Positions 43,441 through 53,400 of a stretch of DNA of 64,000 bases are shown here, piece by piece. Below the pieces are notes generated by a model. The model was not told the DNA's origin. It made no database searches and saw only the letters and a list, made by a program, of their open reading frames with translations. Position numbers and translations under genes: made by a program. Within the stretch, counting starts at the first letter, position 1. Every line of letters begins with the position of its first letter. The DNA comes from Leptodactylus fallax (taxonomy: Eukaryota > Chordata > Amphibia > Anura > Leptodactylidae), in assembly GCA_947044405.1 (NCBI GenBank), contig CAMRHE010000011.1, positions 4,208,501 through 4,272,500 of the forward strand. The letters are read 5' to 3'.

Positions 43441-43496
43441 CACCCAATGCAATAAAAGTTTGTCAATATGTTGCTAATAAAAAACAGTCATCAGTC

Positions 43497-43720
43497 TTAC
43501 ACTAGGATCACGTCTGCATTCGGGTTTCCGTTCTTCGGGTCCGCTTGGAGACCACACGAATGGAAATCTAATCCGCTTAAAAAAAACAAGTTTCTGCCCG
43601 GTTTCTGCCCAAAAAAGGTGAAAAATCCTGCTTGCAGGTCTTCTCTCTCCACATTTTTTAAGCGGATTCGGGGACAGAAACCCTGAGTGGAGACTGGGCG
43701 CAGGTGTGAACCTAGCCTTA
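43497..43720. mobile_element. Foldback MITE (CTAGGATCACGTCTGC / GGTGTGAACCTAGCC)
   Basis: The left half is ACTAGGATCACGTCTGCATT, GGGTTTCCGTTC, AATCCGCTTAAAAAA. The right half is TTTTTTAAGCGGATTCGG, GACAGAAACCC, GCGCAGGTGTGAACCTAGCC. It is related to 20453-20688. Confidence 0.7.
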
Positions 43721-43980
43721 AACAGGTTGTCCAGGCTAAAAAAAATTTTTTTATTTAGGACGTGGAGATGAAAAAAAAAAGCATACTCCCCAGTACCCCG
43801 TTTTCCCATGCTAGTGTCTGTTCGGTCTTATGGCGGCGGCTCATTTCTGGAAATCCTGTACCTCCTGTACCTGTTTGGTCTCAGCGGTCACATGAGGCGC
43901 CGGCACAAGATAGAATGGACACTGGCAGCAGATAACAGAGACCTGGGGACAGGACAGTATTTACTTGTCTGTTTCTTTTT
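43717..43980. repeat. Left half of a GGTTGTCC MITE
   Basis: Starts CTTAAACAGGTTGTCCAGGC, followed by AAAAAAAGCATACTCCCC and TGTCTGTTCGGTCTTATGG, parallel to 44511-44735. The right half is missing, possibly replaced by the sequence leading into the hAT at 44164. Confidence 0.55.
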
Positions 43981-44510
43981 CTCTATCACTGTGGTCTTCT
44001 CCTCCTGCTGCTATCTCACAAAATGGCTCTTCTCTCTGTGCATTATCTTATATGACATCATCACTGTGACCTACCTACAATTCATGACTGGCTGAGAGGC
44101 TCTCAGGCAATGATGCAAGAAGCTGTCTAGGTCACACATCCTCCAGCTCTATGCTCTTCCACTCAGTGTCGGACTGGGATGTCTAGGGCCCACCAGTGGA
44201 ATTGCTTCTAGGGGCCCACCATCAGGACCCCTGCAGATCAGTGGTACCGAGACAGGGTGGCTAAAGGTAATAACATGTTGGGAGCCATGTTGCTCACCCG
44301 CCATACCATGTGCACCACTGCACTACCTAAACCCACTGCTACACCCTGTATGGCAAGTGAACAGCGTGGCTCCTAGAATTGTTACCTGTAGCCGCACTGT
44401 CCTGGAAAAGCTGATCTGCAGAGGTCCTGGCTGTTTTATCATCACAGATGTAATATTGCTGGCCTATCCTAAGGACAGGCCATCAATATTAGAAAAATGG
44501 ATAAATCCTT

Positions 44511-44870
44511 TGAAGAGGTTGTCCAAGAATTGGCGCAACCTATGTCCCTTGCGGGAGGTGTAAAATAAAAAATAAATAAATAAAAAAGCATACTCGCCTG
44601 TCCCTGGCGCTCCGTTGTCTGCTGCCAGTGTCCATTCAGTCTTGTGCTGGCGACTCCTTGCTGGGAGTCCTGCACCTCATGTGACCGCTAAGACCAATTA
44701 GGTACAGGATTTCCAGAAATGAGGTTCCAACATGAGACCGAACAGACACAGGCAGGGGACAATGGGGTGCTGGGGACAGGTGAGTATGCTTTTTTGAAAT
44801 TTTTTTTATTTTTACACCTGCCTGGCAGCCGCCACAGTGGTCGATCTAGTTTATGGACAACCTCTTTTAA
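44511..44870. mobile_element. GGTTGTCC foldback MITE
   Basis: Left GAAGAGGTTGTCCAAG, right TATGGACAACCTCTTTTAA. Inner inverted pair AAGCATACTCGCCTGTCCC and GGGGACAGGTGAGTATGC. Its right half also occurs at 16930-17096. Confidence 0.8.
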
Positions 44871-45043
44871 GGGGTTGTCTGGGCCAAATTTTTTTATGGC
44901 CAATTCACTGGTCCCCCCATACAGTGACCTCTTCACTGGTCCTCCATACTGTATGGGGAACAGTGATGGAGCCATTATATTGTGTGGGAGCAGTGATGGG
45001 GGCTAACATCCTGTGAGGGGGACATTAAACTGTGTGGGGCATA

Positions 45044-45458
45044 TTAAAGGGGTTGTCCAGGGTTAATCTTTTTTATGGCCTATGGTCAGGATAGGCCATA
45101 AATACCTGATCAGTATGGGGCTGACACACGGCCCTATCAGCTGTTCGGAGCCACTTCCGGTGCCTGTTCTGTACACAACACAGGGCCGGAAGTAGATCCA
45201 TCCGCTATTTAGTCTCCCGGCGCCTTCACTGCAGCTCAGCTCCTACTGACTTCAATAAGTGTTGAGATGCAGTGAAGGTGCTCGGCTAATACACAGTGGA
45301 CAGAGCTTTCTGCTTCTGGCCCTGTATTGTGTACAGGAAGGGTGCCAGAAGTGGCTCCGTACAGCTGATCGGTCCGGGGTCAGCCCCTTACAGATCAGGT
45401 ATCTATGGCCTATCCTGAGGATAAACCATAACAAATTATGCCTGGACAACCCCTTTAA
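45044..45458. mobile_element. TTAA-flanked foldback MITE A, second copy
   Basis: TTAAAGGGGTTGTCCAGGG and GCCTGGACAACCCCTTTAA mark the ends. It corresponds to 17259-17680 and carries the same ATAAATACCTGATC arm. Confidence 0.88.
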
Positions 45459-45482
45459 TATACCCCCTTAATGCGCCACACC

Positions 45483-45907
45483 TTAAAGAGGTTGTCCAGT
45501 ATAATTTTTGTCTTTTTTCTAATTAGTCCGGGAGAGGTTAATTCCCCCCCCCCAAAAAAAAACAAAAAAAACAACAACATACTAAACATACTCACCTATC
45601 CCCGGTCCTCCTGTGTCAGCAGGTCCCAGCCCGGTCCAGTCCTGCAGCTCCGTTGTCTTCTTTTGCCGGAAGTCCTCACTGGCTGTGACGTCCCAGGTCC
45701 GTTCCTTTAGGCCGCTGATTGGCTTCAGGGGTCATGTGACGTCACGTGCAGGGGGAACTTGCGCTGGAAGAAAACAGAGCTGCAGGCCGAACTGCTCTGG
45801 GAGACACTGGGGACAGGAGAGAAAGTTTTGTTTTTGTTTGTTTTTTTTTACCTGGCCCAGTGTAATTAAAAAAAAAAAAAAAATGTTATCCTGCACAACG
45901 CCTTTAC
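45483..45907. mobile_element. TTAA MITE B, second copy
   Basis: Starts TTAAAGAGGTTGTCCAGT; the right end ATCCTGCACAACGCCTTTA is decayed. It corresponds to 17704-18015 but has an extra 110 bp (about 45680-45770, GTCATGTGACGTCACG) in the middle, which may be the ancestral state. Confidence 0.8.
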
Positions 45908-45956
45908 TGTCCCCCAGGCTATTGGCCTCCATCAATGGTCCCCATACAGTATAGGG

Positions 45957-46020
45957 GACCAGTGAAGGGGCCACTGTACGGGGGGGGGAATATTGCCATA
46001 CAGTGGCCCCTTCACTGGTC
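45957..46020. repeat. 22-bp perfect inverted repeat (unexpanded array site)
   Basis: Arms 45957-45978 and 45999-46020 are perfectly complementary (arm core CAGTGAAGGGGCCACTGTA) around a 20-base G-rich loop. The same arm begins the minisatellite in the sister composite at 18060. Confidence 0.9.
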
Positions 46021-46074
46021 TTCCCTATAGCAGTATTAGAGTTTCTGCGACTTAGGTATTGTTATGCTGGAGCC

Positions 46075-46559
46075 CTAGAGCAGGCACCAGCATAACAATA
46101 CAGTGAGAAATTAGCTGGGGTGGGAGGGGGGATTACAACTCTCAACAGACCCAGAGCATCTGGAGTTGTTAGGGGTTGTAGTTATCAGAGTGGTCAGTGA
46201 AGTCGAAAGATTTGGGGGCAAAATTTGGGGAAAAGTTGTTTTTTGTTTGCGTGGTTAAGTTGTACTTACCTTTCACACTGCTGGTCTGGGCTGCTATGCA
46301 GAAACCTGCCACTGCGCATAGCATCAGTACGTCAGTGACGCTTGCAGCAACAAGCTGCAACTGGATTGGTTCCAACGGCTGCCCATCAGGATCCCCCTAC
46401 CCCCTCCCTAGAGCGAATTCTTGATAGTGGTGGTTACGGGTGCTGCATCAATATCTCAGATACTTGAAAGAGATACAGCTTTAGTACCCATAACCGCAGT
46501 TATCAAGAACATGGGTAATGAGCAGCGCAGCACCCGGCATGTAAACAATACTGGGACAG
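46075..46559. other. Interior of the composite, no coding signal
   Basis: Contains hairpins TTGTTATGCTGG / CCAGCATAACAA (46058-46102) and GATAGTGGTGGTTACGGG / CATAACCGCAGTTATC (46423-46504). No frame with protein resemblance. Confidence 0.6.
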
Positions 46560-46561
46560 TA

Positions 46562-47060
46562 TAATATGCTCCACAGTGGCCCCCACACAGCACACAGCAT
46601 TATATGCCCCGCATTGGCCCCAACACAGCATTATATGCTCTGCAGTGGCCCCAACACAGCATTATATGCTCCGCAGTGGCCCCAAAGCAGCATTATATGC
46701 TCCGCAGTGGCCCCAAAGCAGCATCATATGCTCCGCAGTGGCCCCAACACAGTATTATATGCTCCGTAGTGGCCCCCACATAGCATTATATGCTCCGCAG
46801 TGGCCCCCACACAACATTATATGCTCCACAGTGGCCCCAACACAGCATTATATGCTCCGCAGTGGCCCCCACACAGCATTATATCCCACAGTGGCCCCCA
46901 CACAGCATTATGTGCCCACAGTGGCCCCCACACAGTATTATATGCCCACAGTGGCCCGCACACAGTATTATATGTCCACTGTGGCCCCCACACAGTAATA
47001 TATGCCCACAGTGGCCCCCACACTGTATAATATGCCCTAAGTGGCCCCCACACACTATTA
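46562..47060. repeat. Minisatellite, 31-bp unit, about 16 copies, inverted orientation
   Basis: Unit CAGCATTATATGCTCCGCAG plus TGGCCCCAACA, the reverse-complement form of the family at 3200-3850. Later units drop two bases (ATGCCCACAG). Long plus and minus frames through the array arise because 31-bp repeats cycle through all frames. Confidence 0.93.
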
Positions 47061-47093
47061 GATGCTCCACAGTGCCCCCCACCCCCAGTGCTA

Positions 47094-47475
47094 TTATTAT
47101 ACTCTGGGGTCTCCTCAGACCCCAGAATATAATAAGTAGAGGCCCAAAAGAAGTGATTAAAAATAACAAACACTTATACTTACCTTGTCTTACCTCTCCG
47201 GGGCATCCTTGCTCTGTCCAACTGTCTTTCCCATCTTCCTTGGTCCCCTGGTCTCCACGTCCTGTGCCCCAGACGTCACCGCTGGGGCCTGTGATTGTAC
47301 CTCAGCGGTCACGTGGGGTGCGATGACGTCATTACGCTGGCGCGCTCCATGTCACCGCTGGGGCCTAATCACAGGCCCCTACAGTGAGGCCTTAAAAGTA
47401 CCGGAGACGATGCTGAGCCCAGGACAGCCAGGTGAGTATTTTTTTTTTTTTTTTTGTCACTTCCCCTGGGCTGGC
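47094..47475. mobile_element. Hairpin-tipped MITE, right end cut by BEL/Pao insertion
   Basis: The left terminal hairpin 47094-47135 has TTATTATACTCTGGGGTCT against a partner with one mismatch. It continues GAGGCCCAAAAGAAGTGA, then CTTACCTCTCCGGGGC. The right inverted part TTTTGTCACTTCCCCTGGGC is present but the terminal hairpin is missing where BEL sequence begins at about 47476. Confidence 0.75.
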
Positions 47476-47479
47476 ATCT

Positions 47480-47689
47480 AATCTCCAGGTGGGTGACCTC
47501 GTCCTTCTAAGGGATAAAGAAGTCCATCGGAATGAATGGCCTATGGGTCTCATCACTAAAGTTGTCCCTAGTGATGATGGGAAGACTCGGAAAGTGGAGG
47601 TCAAGGTAACCAAGGGAGGTTCAGTGCGAGTTTTCTTCCGCCCAATTAATGAACTGGTGCTTCTTCTTCCAAGAGGAGACGTCACATAA
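47480..47689 (+). pseudogene. C-terminal fragment of a BEL/Pao polyprotein
   Basis: The frame reads SNLQVGDLVLLRDKEVHRNE, WPMGLITKVVPSDDGKTRKV, then RPINELVLLLPRGD and a stop. The VGD-VLL-D-V-R-WP-G pattern with a closing RP-N-LVLL block is the C-terminal (post-integrase) domain of BEL/Pao Pol. About 70 residues survive; integrase, RT and protease are absent. No internal stop is present, so the insertion is not very old. Confidence 0.88.
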
Positions 47690-47960
47690 AAGAAGATAAG
47701 GACACCATTCACAGCTCATGGTGGGGAGCTTCCTTCCATGAACTAAAACCGTGTTCTTGTGGATTACAGTGTGGGTCGGTGGAGGTGTTGGCAAATTGCG
47801 GCTTCCCGATCTGAAGATTGGTTTATTTGGACTAACTGTTGATTATTGTTTGTTGTGCATGTTTCTTTTTTGTTTTTCAGGTTTGAAGAGGACTTTATGG
47901 ACATTTCAGGACATTATTAATGTTTGTTTTCAGTGAAATCTAAAGATTTCAGGCGGGGAG

Positions 47961-48301
47961 TGTCATGTCCCAGGACTTGGTTTAATTCACTGACATGTAT
48001 CTGTGATACTGTTTGTCTTTGTAGTTTGTCCCTTTTCTCTATCTGTATCCTTAGCTGTGATGCTGTAGCTCCTCCTCCTCTCTCTCTCTCAGTTTAGTTT
48101 CACTTCTTTGTAAGCAACATGTCTGCTCAGCTCCTGGTATTTCATCATTTTTCACCTACTGCTGTATGAGGTTTTACAAGATTTACCTGGATTAAAGCAT
48201 CTGGAATCTTATCTACGCCTCCTCAGTTGAGTTGAACATTATCTGATAGATATCTTGGTGTAAATTGCTGGTTAGCATAGAGACTACAGGACACTCTCAC
48301 A
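47961..48301 (+). repeat. Probable BEL/Pao 3' LTR
   Basis: Starts TGTCATGTCCC right after the purine tract and ends ACACTCTCACA, i.e. TG..CA. ATTAAA (about 48193) can serve as the polyadenylation signal. CTCCTCCTCCTCTCTCTC at 48070-48090 is a pyrimidine-rich promoter-like run. Length is about 341 bp. Confidence 0.7.
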
Positions 48302-48524
48302 ACCTCACACTTGCAGCCAAGCTATTGAGTCAGAACAATCGTTATGCCACTGTCCACTGGTCAGGGGCCCGATCGGGACGGTCAGGAGCCGGATCGGGCC
48401 CCTGACCATCCCGATCAGACCCTTGACCTTTGCATTGGCAAAATGAGTACTAATAGTCGGGGCTCGGGGCCCATCGGGGGGATTCACCGGTTCCCCTGTG
48501 GGCCAGTCCGACCCTGCTTCCACT

Positions 48525-48636
48525 ACATGTTACATATGGAGGCTGCCATTTTACACATTTATCCGGGAAGAATCGTAAAAGTTTGGGAAAATTATGGTTG
48601 AAACCAGTTAATTTCTAACTAGTTTGCTCATCTCTA
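48525..48636. repeat. Right end of the TAGAGATGAGC hAT family
   Basis: Ends AGTTTGCTCATCTCTA at 48636, matching the right end at 6697-6710. The left portion is not present; the 44164-48516 element sits directly next to it, suggesting insertion into this older repeat. Confidence 0.6.
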
Positions 48637-48754
48637 TTTTTTAACATTTTTTAGTACGTGTAAATATATAAAAGTTTTGTAATATATCTTGTTTGGTGAA
48701 AGTGGCACTTTTTCACTAGAGACTAGAGTTCCTATTTCCAAGGCAGTTCTAAGG

Positions 48755-49035
48755 AATTTTGCTGACATCAAAAACTTCAAACCTCAGACCAAAACCCTGA
48801 ATTTAGAAGCCAGATCACATCCCTAAAGAAATGTAGGTCTCAGATTAAATCCCATAAATGTATTCTTCAAACTAATTTGAATCCAGACCCACTAAATAAT
48901 TCAGAACTACCTCTGAATATAGACCTCATTACATACCCCAACTGAAATCAGATGTCAAACAGAATCCTTAAATAATCAAACCCCAAACCAGATTTCCAAA
49001 GTAATCAGCCCCTAAATCAGCTGAATATTCAGCTG
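48755..49035. repeat. Degenerate short tandem repeat (CAGACC / CCCTAAATAA words)
   Basis: CAGACCAAAACCCTGAATT-, CAGATCACATCCCTAAAG-, AATCAAACCCCAAACCAG-type units of about 22-26 bp recur about ten times with strong decay. Confidence 0.5.
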
Positions 49036-49376
49036 AGTGCATGTTTGGGGGGTGGGAGGCAGTCAACAGCAAAAATAACTATCTAAGCTTTTGTCTTATA
49101 CAAAGTTGTTTTGACAAGCTGTATGACTTTTACTCCTTTTTCAATGGAGGTAATAAAGTCCTGTGACAGAAAACCAACTGTTCAGCTCACTCTTACTTGT
49201 AGCTGATCTCACAGGAAATGTAACATCATTTTTTACTAAGTTGTCATACTTTATTGATATGAAATCTGTGAGATGTCAAGCTCAGTTATATATGCATGAA
49301 TACTATTTCCTAAGCTCCAAAGACAAATTGTTTCCTTGTGTACATGACAACATTGCTATCAAATTATATGTATACT
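49036..49376. other. No recognised feature
   Basis: AT-rich. A 114-codon frame starting at 49163 runs into the MITE at 49377 and has no protein-like features. Confidence 0.45.
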
Positions 49377-49742
49377 TAATGAGGACCCGTCACAATAAAC
49401 AAATTGATAAATGCCATATATCATTTGATTCTCACTGTGACCCTGAACAAACTGGCATTTTTTTAAATCCATCCACCAACAAATATGGCACCTGGAAACT
49501 TATATAACTCATATAACTCTTATAAACTAGCTTTGATTCTCCAAGTTGGTGGTAACCTTTATTTTCTCAGAGAAATAGAAAAGGTTACTCCCCACTTGCA
49601 GAGTAAAATCTAATGCACAAGCTTTCAGGGATCATTACTTTTGAATGGACAGATTTAGAAAAAAAAAAAAAGCACCAACTTGTTCAGGAGCACAGCAGCA
49701 TGGCATTTAGTATTTTGTATTTGGTGACAGGTCCTCTATAAC
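49377..49742. mobile_element. Foldback MITE (TTAATGAGGACCCGTCAC ends)
   Basis: Left TTAATGAGGACCCGTCAC pairs with right TTGGTGACAGGTCCTCTATAA. The interior has AGAAATAGAAAAGGTTACTC and an A run. Confidence 0.7.
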
Positions 49743-50703
49743 TCCTTCCCGATATCCACCGTAATAGTACTTAAGCACAACAGCTGCCATAGCCATCGAG
49801 TCTCCACTGTATTGCATAACAGAGACCCGAAGCTAATGCCTGCGATCGGAGTTCACTTTAATCACGGGCATTGCTTTCAGTTATACCTCCCCAAAGTTAA
49901 ATTTTGCCCCCCAGGGCCAGTCTTCACCGGCCCCATACCTTTTTGCGTTGCAGGGTGGCTCCCACGCAGCAAGATTGCAGGAGTAGTCCTTTTCCTATGG
50001 CAGCCAGGAGCCTAATGAAGGCTCCCAGTCCTGTCATAGGAATATAACTATTGAGGCTTGTCTATGACCAGCCTCGCTAGCCTTTCAGTGAAAGTCTTAT
50101 ATACAACTGTATTGCAGTCTATGGGACATGCAATCAAACAGATTGCAGATTCAAGCTCCCTACAAGGGATAAAAAAAGTTCTGAAAATTTTTTAAAAATA
50201 TAAAAAAAATTACATTACTCCCCTTTCGCAAGATTTGAAATAAAAATAAATAAACAATAACAAACATAAACAAATTATTCACCCCCATATCCAAAAATGC
50301 CCAGTCTACAAACATATAAATATATTTTTTACCATACAGCAAACATATTTTCACCATTTAACCTCCCATAAAAATTTGAATAAAAAGAGATCAAAATATC
50401 TGACTTTTCCCAAAATATAACTAAAAAGCACATCTGTCACCACAAAAAAAGTGGCCTTGTGCTTCCCTGTACATGGAAATATGAAAAAGTTACGGGGGGT
50501 CAGAATATGGGGACTCCAAGAAATTTTTAAATTTTTTTAAGTGGTTAAATCATAAAAAACTATTGTATAACATCGTACAGAGTATTAAAAAGTATCATTA
50601 CGATGTACAATTTGTCCTGCAAACATCAAGCCCTCACATGGGGTTTGGAAGGCGGGGAGTCAAAAACGAAAATCAAAAAATGCCTGCAGTAGGAAGGGGT
50701 TAA
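49743..50703. mobile_element. High-copy dispersed element, reverse orientation
   Basis: The left end ACTCCTTCCCGATATCCACC and right end GCAGTAGGAAGGGGTTAAA form an imperfect inverted repeat. The 3' portion (reverse of TTTTTGACTCCCCGCCTTCC and TGTGAGGGCTTGATGTTTGC) matches 2222-2345, 21768-22265 and 26698-27000. This is the most complete copy in the window, about 960 bp and non-coding. Confidence 0.65.
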
Positions 50704-50804
50704 ATCTGTGGTCTACAAATATGTAAATGTATATAATTTACCTTTAAAGGGAATGTGTCATGAGAAAATTACCTATTGCTGACATCAACTTTTTATGATA
50801 AACA

Positions 50805-51030
50805 TATATTTATTTATTTATTTATTTATTTATTATGCTTTCTTGTATAGCACCATCATATTCCACAGCGCTTTACAGACATTGACAGTCACTGTCCCAT
50901 ATAGGGCTCACAATCTACATTCCCTATAAGTATGTCTTTGGAGTGTGGGAGGAAACCCACTCAAACACGGGGAGAACATACAAACTCCTTGCAGATGTTG
51001 TCCCTGGCAGGATTCGAACCCAGTTTTTGA
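50805..51030 (-). mobile_element. tRNA-derived SINE, 5' truncated
   Basis: On the minus strand: GGGTTCGAATCCTGCC (a good RNA polymerase III B box, T-arm type) near 51020, then a core with CTCCCCGTGTTTGAGTGGG and TTTCCTCCCACACTCC, then TGTAAAGCGCTGTGGAATAT, and a tail of about seven TAAA units at 50807-50835. The A-box half is missing. Core and tail are those of a SINE class common in amphibians and fish. Confidence 0.8.
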
Positions 51031-51098
51031 TTTTTTTTTTAAATTTATATTATCTATATTTTTAAAAAATCTGAAAATCCTGCAGTTTGAACGGACTA

Positions 51099-51392
51099 AG
51101 GGTGCTATTAGACAAAGAGATTTTTTTTAAACAAGTGATGATCATTGTCAAACTGTACCAATCAGCACTTGTTCTATACCGGCCTACTACACAGGCCTAT
51201 GCAGGTAACATGCAGGAGGAATGATCGGTAAAGTGGCTTGTACTTTGTGTGTACTTCCGATTGTCGGCAGCATGGCCCTTATTCCACATTTTTTGTTCTT
51301 CTAAAATCAAAGTCATTATCAGAAAAAGTGTTTCTAGGAGAACTGATTGCCAATAATAGCCCCGAATACCTGGCTGTCTAATAGGGCCTTAA
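51099..51392. mobile_element. Foldback MITE (AGGGTGCTATTAGAC ends)
   Basis: Left AAGGGTGCTATTAGACAAAG and right GCTGTCTAATAGGGCCTTAA pair; inside, AAACAAGTGATGATC and AGTGATCATTCC-like words fold. Confidence 0.6.
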
Positions 51393-51747
51393 GTCTGAAA
51401 TAGAATGCCACTCTCTGTTCCCTGGAGATGGATGATGGGCCATAGACACAAAAACTTGGAGTAGGCCCTATTGATTTCTACAGGAAAGTTTTCTGTGCAT
51501 GCTGTGTGACCTGTGCAGATGTCATTGTGCAATGACAATGGGAGTGACGGAGATGGGTAAATGAATTGAACGGGAGTCAACCAGGGGTGCACCTGCCTTC
51601 ACTGTGGTTACATTCACAATGGGGGTAAAACACACCCTGTTCTCAGGATCAGTAGAGGTATCAGTACATAAACCCCCACAGATCAACAGTTTATTCTCTA
51701 TCCTATGAACATATGCAAGCATTTTTTCATGGCATAACCCCTTTAAG
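51393..51747. repeat. MITE-like segment with right end AACCCCTTTAA
   Basis: Ends GGCATAACCCCTTTAAG. The interior GGACTGACC-type content and CCATCTCCGTCAC-like foldback resemble other TTAA MITEs, but a matching left end is not clear. Confidence 0.4.
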
Positions 51748-51842
51748 AAATTTATAGTGAATATCTAAAACTCTTGTGAAGTACTGCATCCAATTTGTGT
51801 AGAGAAAGCACATGTAGGAGAAGCAAGAGACCATGAGCTTTA

Positions 51843-52052
51843 GGCTGAGGCCACACTTTGCGGAAACGCAGATTTTTTTTGTTGCAGCTTTTGCTGCATT
51901 TTTTTGAGCCAAAGCCAGGAGTGAATTGAGCAGAAGGTAGAAGTATATATTTCCCATTCCTTTTGTAGCCATTCTTGGCTTTGGCTCAAAAAACTGCAGA
52001 AAAATCTGCCACAAAAAAAGCTGTGTTTTCTCAACGTGGGGCTTCAGCCTTA
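51843..52052. mobile_element. Palindromic MITE (AGGCTGAGGCCACAC ends)
   Basis: Left AGGCTGAGGCCACACTTTGC, GTTGCAGCTTTTGC, TTTGAGCCAAAGCCAGGAG. Right CTTGGCTTTGGCTCAAAAAA, CAACGTGGGGCTTCAGCCTT. The two halves pair along almost their whole length. Confidence 0.85.
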
Positions 52053-52132
52053 GGGAAATTAGGGTTTCTATATGGTAGTTCCAGAACTGCTACAGTGTGA
52101 TTTTCTGGATATGTTTTCTCATTTTGTCTCTC

Positions 52133-52241
52133 ATAGTTGAGGTCTACCTATGATGTCAATTACAGGCCGGCCTCATCTTTTTAAGTGGGAGAACTTGCAC
52201 AATTGGTGGATGACTAAATACTTTTTTTCCCCACTGTATGT
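52133..52241 (+). mobile_element. Right end of a Tc1 element
   Basis: AACTTGCACAATTGGTGG, GACTAAATACTTTTTTTCCC and CACTGTA closing at TA are a recognisable Tc1-family right terminus. The transposase and left end are missing. Confidence 0.75.
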
Positions 52242-53400
52242 CTGCTGTAATTTCACTATTCCATGGACAGGTAAACAGTGAGGAACATCTTTTTCTTATA
52301 TAGGACAAAGACCAACACATAGTGGCAACACACGAAGCATTCGCAGCAGTGCAAACTTTAATATTACACTTGTCATTTAACAGCTGTCATATACCTAAGA
52401 TTTAAGCTACATTCAGAGAATTTGATGCCAGAATCCCAAACATGGAAATAGTTGTCAAGTAACTACTTATCTAACATCTCTGAGTAGACATGTCAAAGCT
52501 CTAAAATAAAGGAACTTGTTATTAAGTGATCTTCTCACATGTCATATAGACAGGTCAGAAGTTCACATCAGTCACTAAAAAAAGGAGAAAAACAAAAATG
52601 ACGTGTGATAGATACATGACAGAAGAGCACATCGGTGGAGTTTTGAGCACCATAAGTTTCCAGAATACACAACCTTTGGGACTCTATATATCATTCACAC
52701 CATTTAACATTCCCTGGACATGTCATATATTGAATTTAATATGTTGTGTCAACAATTTTTAATAAAGTAAATATAGTGGCACTAAAATGGCACTAAAGGA
52801 GTTTTGAAAAATGGAAGCTTAAGGACCTCACCAATGTAATACTCTATCCTGTAAGATGCCAGAAGATAATTTTTGGTGGATTTACCAATGGATTTTTTTT
52901 TAAATTTACAGTGGTGATGGAAGACATCTCTCTGGGGTAAAGTTTATAACTCATGACACACAGCCTTGGAAGTGGGCAGTTCAGATGCCCAGGTAAGGCT
53001 CTGTTCACTTTCATTATAGAAGAAGAACAATAAGAAGGACAGAAGTGCTAGACCTGTCACATGATAAATACCAATGGCAGGGACATTCCATAATGGTATC
53101 TGTCATTTTACTGGACAAAATAGCAAAGTATGCTGCATTATTTTGTCCAGCATTTTTGACAGAATCTACAATGAAGTCTCTAACACAGATGTGAGCGAAT
53201 ACCACCTAAATCTAGTGCTGAAAAGTTCATTGAAATGAGAGGAGCTTCTGGCATTGTATGGTTGCATAGGCCCATCTTCTGCTTCTTATTATGGGCATAA
53301 ACTTGAAGCAAAATAATATTCTTACCTTTCATTATGTTCTGGTATATACCTTTTCTAAACAGCATCACTTTCTATAACAAAGTACAGTACTGTATAAAAA
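52242..53400. other. No gene recognised
   Basis: Unique-looking AT-rich DNA without repeat ends or protein-like frames. Confidence 0.5.

Larger units (their letters stand above)
47476..48301 (+). mobile_element. 3' end of a BEL/Pao LTR retrotransposon
   Basis: A short coding remnant (47480-47689) is followed by a 3' untranslated stretch, a purine tract AGGCGGGGAG (47951-47960) and a probable LTR 47961-48301. The 5' part of the element is missing. No target duplication could be defined. Confidence 0.8.
44164..48516. mobile_element. 4.35-kb hAT-type composite, TSD CTTCCACT
   Basis: The left end CAGTGTCGGACTGGG and right end GGCCAGTCCGACCCTG are inverted repeats. The 8-bp duplication CTTCCACT is exact at 44156-44163 and 48517-48524. 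No hAT transposase was found. The body is an accretion of three TTAA MITEs, a spacer with GTATGGGGAACAGTGATGG, a 22-bp-arm hairpin, a 31-bp minisatellite, a hairpin MITE and the 3' end of a BEL/Pao retroelement. Because the outer duplication is intact, the element moved as a unit or grew by later insertions. The sister copy at 16930-19617 shares the MITEs but not the BEL piece. Confidence 0.9.

Noticed and set aside
46576..47326. Overlapping 96-178 codon frames on both strands
   Set aside because: A 31-bp repeat shifts through all frames and yields long repetitive frames (ICSAVAPTQHYM-type). These are by-products of the array.
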